DNA from: Polaribacter sp.
Lineage (GTDB): Bacteria > Bacteroidota > Bacteroidia > Flavobacteriales > Flavobacteriaceae
NCBI GenBank assembly: GCA_029248845.1
Contig: JAQWIO010000142.1
Coordinates: 1 to 8,484, forward strand
Length of the DNA stretch: 8,484 nucleotides
Direction: 5' to 3'
This document shows, piece after piece, positions 6,332 through 8,484 of this stretch. A program made the position numbers and the translations under genes. Within the stretch, counting starts at the first letter, position 1, and each line of letters opens with the position of its first letter. The notes under the pieces were generated by a model. That model was not told where the DNA came from. It was given only the letters and a program-made list of their open reading frames with translations, and ran no database searches.

Positions 6332-7369
6332 TTAATTGTTTTTATACAATGCCAATTGTTTTTTCATTATCGGTCTGAATAAAAACGGAAAATAAGACAA
6401 TGCAAGCATTGCAGGGTATCCATAGGGTAAATTTGGACTGTTTTTTTTCGACTCTAATAAATGGTAGGGTTTTGCCCCCATATGATGATGGTCTGAATGT
6501 CTTGTAAGTTCAAAGAGCAATACTCTTCCTATCATATGATCAGAATTCCAGGAATGTTTTGGTTGAACGCGCTCATATCTTCCATTCTCTTTCATTTTTC
6601 TCCGTAATCCATAATGTGCAAAATAATTTTGTGCTTCTAATATAGAAATACCATGAACAGATGAAATAAAGTAGAGTACCATCACATAAATGCCAAAAAA
6701 ATAATAAATTCCTAAAAGAAAAAGCATTGGGAATAGTGTATACAAAATCATAGGATTAAAGAGTGTATTTTTCCCTTCAGCTTTTAAGCGTTGTGCCTCT
6801 AGCTTCCAGGTTTTAAAATAGCCACCTATTTGAGATCGGAATGCAAAAAAATAAAAAATGTCCCCTTCTTTTGCCGAGGTAAAATCTTCTGGGGTACCAA
6901 CATCTCTATGATGTCCTCCGTTATGATAAGGGATAAAATGATTTTGAAGAGCAGTTAAGAGCATTGTATGAGCTAAGATTCTCTTTACGAAATCATCTGT
7001 TTTGTGACCTAATTCATGACCGATATTAATTCCGTTTACGCCAAGAATTGTTCCCATCATTAAAACACAAGCTATCAAATCTGAAAAAGGTAATGCTGTA
7101 TTCGAAACAGTAATTAAAAACAGATAAATAACGAAAAAGTGGATTGGTACAGAAAGATAGAGTACGAAATCAAAAAAAAAATCTCTCTTTGCTAATTCTT
7201 TTTCAACTTTGTTTAAATTATAAGTGTCTTTTGGAAGAAATTGTTCTAAAACAGGAACAAAAATATATAAAGTAAATAACCCAATAAAAGCAAAAATACC
7301 GGTGGTATTAAATGTTAGGATCCCTAAAAGTGGGATAATAAAAGCGGCAAAGTATTTGAATTTTGTCAT
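6332..7369 (-). CDS. alkB: AlkB-type alkane 1-monooxygenase (membrane diiron hydroxylase)
   Basis: This 345-residue integral-membrane protein is somewhat shorter than the ~400 residues of the Pseudomonas enzyme. It would hydroxylate the terminal carbon of medium- or long-chain alkanes, or a related fatty substrate, at the inner membrane with O2 and electrons from rubredoxin. All histidine boxes are present: HELGHK (118-123), HNGGHH (149-154) followed by RDVGTPEDFTSA, the AlkB-specific NYFAHYG (248-254) and RHSDHHH (290-296). His118, 122, 149, 153, 154, 252, 291, 294 and 295 match the nine diiron ligands with normal spacing. Hydrophobic spans lie at about 5-20, 24-43, 67-90, 96-117, 206-225 and 227-240. 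The residue before His149 is Tyr where most AlkB proteins have Glu, which suggests a divergent subgroup. No rubredoxin, rubredoxin reductase or alcohol dehydrogenase gene is in the window. It converges on the DUF917 remnant and diverges from folE. No promoter was recognised. Confidence 0.9.
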   Translation of the reverse strand: MTKFKYFAAFIIPLLGILTFNTTGIFAFIGLFTLYIFVPVLEQFLPKDTYNLNKVEKELAKRDFFFDFVLYLSVPIHFFVIYLFLITVSNTALPFSDLIACVLMMGTILGVNGINIGHELGHKTDDFVKRILAHTMLLTALQNHFIPYHNGGHHRDVGTPEDFTSAKEGDIFYFFAFRSQIGGYFKTWKLEAQRLKAEGKNTLFNPMILYTLFPMLFLLGIYYFFGIYVMVLYFISSVHGISILEAQNYFAHYGLRRKMKENGRYERVQPKHSWNSDHMIGRVLLFELTRHSDHHHMGAKPYHLLESKKNSPNLPYGYPAMLALSYFPFLFRPIMKKQLALYKNN

Positions 7370-7498
7370 GAATAAGAAATTTAAACAACATAAACCTAAA
7401 TGAATTTTCTCTACTAAGTTAAGTGAAATTTTTGACTTACTACTGGTTAGAATATAAATTGATATTACTTGTTTGTAAATTTTTTAAACACCCAATAT

Positions 7499-7516
7499 AA
7501 ATGATTGTAGTCATTT
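7499..7516. promoter_or_regulatory. Short dyad AAATGA-N6-TCATTT in the alkB/folE spacer
   Basis: AAATGA (7499-7504) and TCATTT (7511-7516) form a perfect 6-bp dyad with a 6-base spacer, giving the TGA-N6-TCA layout seen in Crp/Fnr-family operators. It lies 130 bases upstream of the alkB start and about 120 bases upstream of the folE promoter. A short dyad can arise by chance in AT-rich DNA, so this is only a candidate site. Confidence 0.25.
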
Positions 7517-7593
7517 TATGATTTTTTAGAATATTTTCATAGGTATCACTGTATAAATATTTTACGAATCAAGTTTTTATAACGATACTTCTT

Positions 7594-7634
7594 AAATAAT
7601 TATTAATGCAACAAGGTTGCATTAATAATTATTT
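7594..7634. promoter_or_regulatory. Perfect 19-bp inverted repeat, likely repressor operator of folE
   Basis: Bases 7594-7612 are exactly complementary to 7616-7634, with centre AAG (7613-7615) and no mismatch. The inner part reads TGCAAC-AAG-GTTGCA and the outer part is A/T only. The right arm contains the TTG of the folE -33 element (7617-7619), so a dimeric protein bound here would block RNA polymerase. A terminator role is unlikely because no gene on the + strand lies upstream and the dyad ends before the -7 element. A 15-bp inner dyad with a short centre is compatible with a Fur/Zur-family site, and FolE IA is a zinc enzyme, but the regulator cannot be named from this sequence. Confidence 0.75.
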
Positions 7635-7646
7635 TATTTACATTTG
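7617..7646 (+). promoter_or_regulatory. Bacteroidota sigma-type promoter of folE
   Basis: TTG at 7617-7619 is followed after exactly 19 bases by TACATTTG at 7639-7646, an exact match to the Bacteroidota -33/-7 consensus TTG / TAnnTTTG. Transcription should begin about 5-8 bases further on (around 7652), giving a leader of about 70 bases before the folE ATG. The -33 element sits inside the 19-bp inverted repeat. Confidence 0.75.
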
Positions 7647-7666
7647 CAATATAGTTGTATGAACAG

Positions 7667-7712
7667 CAATAGATACTAAAAGGCTATTGTTATTGTATTG
7701 TAGAAACAATAA
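7667..7712 (+). other. Two small stems in the folE leader RNA
   Basis: CAATAG (7667-7672) can pair with CTATTG (7684-7689), and TTATTGT (7690-7696) with ACAATAA (7706-7712). The two stems are back to back and end 11 bases before the folE ATG. Both are AT-rich and weak, and they match no riboswitch class that I recognise. They could affect translation initiation in this leader, which lacks a Shine-Dalgarno site, or mean nothing. Confidence 0.25.
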
Positions 7713-7723
7713 ATCTTGTGTAA

Positions 7724-8380
7724 ATGAAAGATAAAGAACAAATTCAAATAACAGGAGACAATCATTTTTCAACAAGTATAAAAACTCCTTTAAGAGCAGA
7801 TGCTTTTGATAAATCTGATGATGAAAAAATAAAAAATATATCTCTTCATTTTCAAAAGATTATGGAAGAAATCGGTTTGGATTTAACTGATGATAGCTTA
7901 TCAGGTACTCCTTATCGCGTTGCAAAAATGTATGTAAAGGAGCTCTTTTACGGATTGAATCCAGTCAATAAACCAACACTTTCCACATTTGAAAATAAGT
8001 ACGGTTATAAAAAGATGTTGGTGGAACAAAATATCACTATTGATTCTGCATGCGAGCATCATTTTCTTCCTATAATCGGTCATGCTGATGTAGCATATAT
8101 TCCAAAAGATAAGGTTATTGGTCTGTCAAAAATTAATCGCTTAGTAGATTATTACGCTCGTCGTCCTCAGGTTCAAGAGCGATTGGTACTTCAAATATTG
8201 AATGATTTACAACATGTTTTGGGCACAAAAGATGTCATAGTTTCAGTAACTGCTAAACACCTTTGTGTTTCCTCAAGAGGAATAAAAGACCAAAGCAGCT
8301 ATACTACAACTATAGAATACGGAGGATGTTTTTCTGAAACTGCCATACGAAATGATTTTTTTAAAATTATAAAAAAATAG
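7724..8380 (+). CDS. folE: GTP cyclohydrolase I, type IA
   Basis: This 218-residue cytoplasmic enzyme converts GTP to 7,8-dihydroneopterin triphosphate, the first step of tetrahydrofolate and related pterin synthesis. It aligns almost without gaps to E. coli FolE (222 aa). The zinc ligands Cys110, His113 and Cys181 fall at the same numbers, with His112 in the CEHHF block, IPKDKVIGLSKINR (126-139), RRPQVQERL (146-154, including Glu152 for guanine binding) and KHLCVSSRGI (178-187). The N-terminal ~35 residues (TPLRADAF, SDDEKI) follow the flavobacterial style. The C-terminus and several core positions look more divergent than the housekeeping flavobacterial enzyme I remember, so this may be a second paralogue in the genome; that is inference. 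The start is chosen for family fit, and no Shine-Dalgarno site is visible. The operator-covered promoter upstream suggests regulated expression. Confidence 0.93.
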   Translation: MKDKEQIQITGDNHFSTSIKTPLRADAFDKSDDEKIKNISLHFQKIMEEIGLDLTDDSLSGTPYRVAKMYVKELFYGLNPVNKPTLSTFENKYGYKKMLVEQNITIDSACEHHFLPIIGHADVAYIPKDKVIGLSKINRLVDYYARRPQVQERLVLQILNDLQHVLGTKDVIVSVTAKHLCVSSRGIKDQSSYTTTIEYGGCFSETAIRNDFFKIIKK

Positions 8381-8413
8381 AACAACTAGAATTACAACTG
8401 ACTAATTTACCAA

Positions 8414-8483
8414 ATGAATCCATTAAAATTAGGGAGTAAAATTTGTCGTAAAAGATCAAGAAACCTTCACTAATAGACATTCC
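8414..8483 (+). CDS. Possible 5' end of an unidentified gene, apparent one-base frameshift
   Basis: An ATG 34 bases after the folE stop begins MNPLKLG; staying in that frame gives an open but basic, odd-looking sequence to the window end. One phase over, from 8433 onward, the reading is GVKFVVKDQEPSLIDIP, which looks like ordinary protein. Joining the two at the GGG of 8432-8434, as if one G were extra, gives KLGVKFVVKDQEP. That resembles the N-terminus of a small conserved hypothetical family I recall only vaguely. It may be a real gene with a sequencing or natural frameshift, co-transcribed with folE. The evidence is about 23 codons at a window edge, so the call is tentative and no function is offered. 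Confidence 0.3.
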
Positions 8484-8484
8484 A

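Larger units (their letters stand above)
7370..7723. other. 354-base divergent intergenic region between alkB and folE
   Basis: No protein-coding frame is convincing here; the sequence is very AT-rich. The alkB-proximal 120 bases show no Bacteroidota-type promoter match on the minus strand. The middle holds a short dyad (7499-7516). The folE-proximal part holds the 19-bp inverted repeat (7594-7634), the folE promoter (7617-7646) and a leader of about 70 bases with two small stems. These are listed separately. Confidence 0.7.

Noticed and set aside
7594..7634. Terminator reading of the large inverted repeat
   Set aside because: The flanking genes are divergent, so nothing needs terminating there, and the element overlaps a consensus promoter. 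An operator fits better.
7652..7723. Riboswitch in the folE leader
   Set aside because: The leader is only about 70 bases, and its two AT-rich stems show none of the conserved core bases of the tetrahydrofolate or preQ1 riboswitches.
7901..8083. Minus-strand 60-codon frame opposite folE
   Set aside because: It covers the zinc-site coding region of folE in antisense and has no independent support.

Overview
The window comes from an AT-rich genome of the Bacteroidota, most likely a marine or environmental member of the Flavobacteriaceae. Four observations point there: a TonB-dependent receptor, near-absence of Shine-Dalgarno sites, a textbook Bacteroidota promoter (TTG-N19-TAnnTTTG) upstream of folE, and the style of the AlkB and FolE proteins. 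It contains no RNA genes, insertion sequences or CRISPR arrays that I can see.

Left part (1-6260), all on the + strand. First comes the 3' end of a TonB-dependent outer-membrane receptor gene, followed by a spacer holding a long AT-rich hairpin and a probable intrinsic terminator. Then comes a catabolic cluster: hyuA and hyuB (a two-subunit ATP-dependent hydantoinase/oxoprolinase-type cyclic-amide hydrolase), a small cupin protein, an NCS1/CodB-type permease and the broken remains of a DUF917 (S-methyl-thiohydantoin desulfurase-like) gene. hyuA/hyuB are 8 bases apart, cupin/permease overlap by 11 bases and permease/DUF917 overlap by 14 bases, so the set reads as one pathway unit: uptake of a small cyclic imide, amide or nucleobase-like compound by the permease, then ring opening by HyuAB. 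The substrate cannot be read from sequence. The DUF917 gene has lost its reading frame and nearly all of its length.

Right part (6332-end). A minus-strand alkB-type integral-membrane alkane 1-monooxygenase with all nine expected diiron histidines converges on the DUF917 remnant. It is divergent from folE (GTP cyclohydrolase I, type IA, with the Zn ligands Cys110/His113/Cys181). The 354-base divergent spacer holds the most striking non-coding signal of the window: a perfect 19-bp inverted repeat with a 3-base centre lying on the -33 element of the folE promoter. It looks like a repressor operator, and a Zur/Fur-type metal regulator is a reasonable but unproven guess. After folE, the last ~70 bases look like the start of another gene whose frame is broken by one base.

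The most useful leads are the folE operator/promoter, the decayed DUF917 gene at the end of the hydantoinase cluster, and the cupin as an unexplained member of that cluster.
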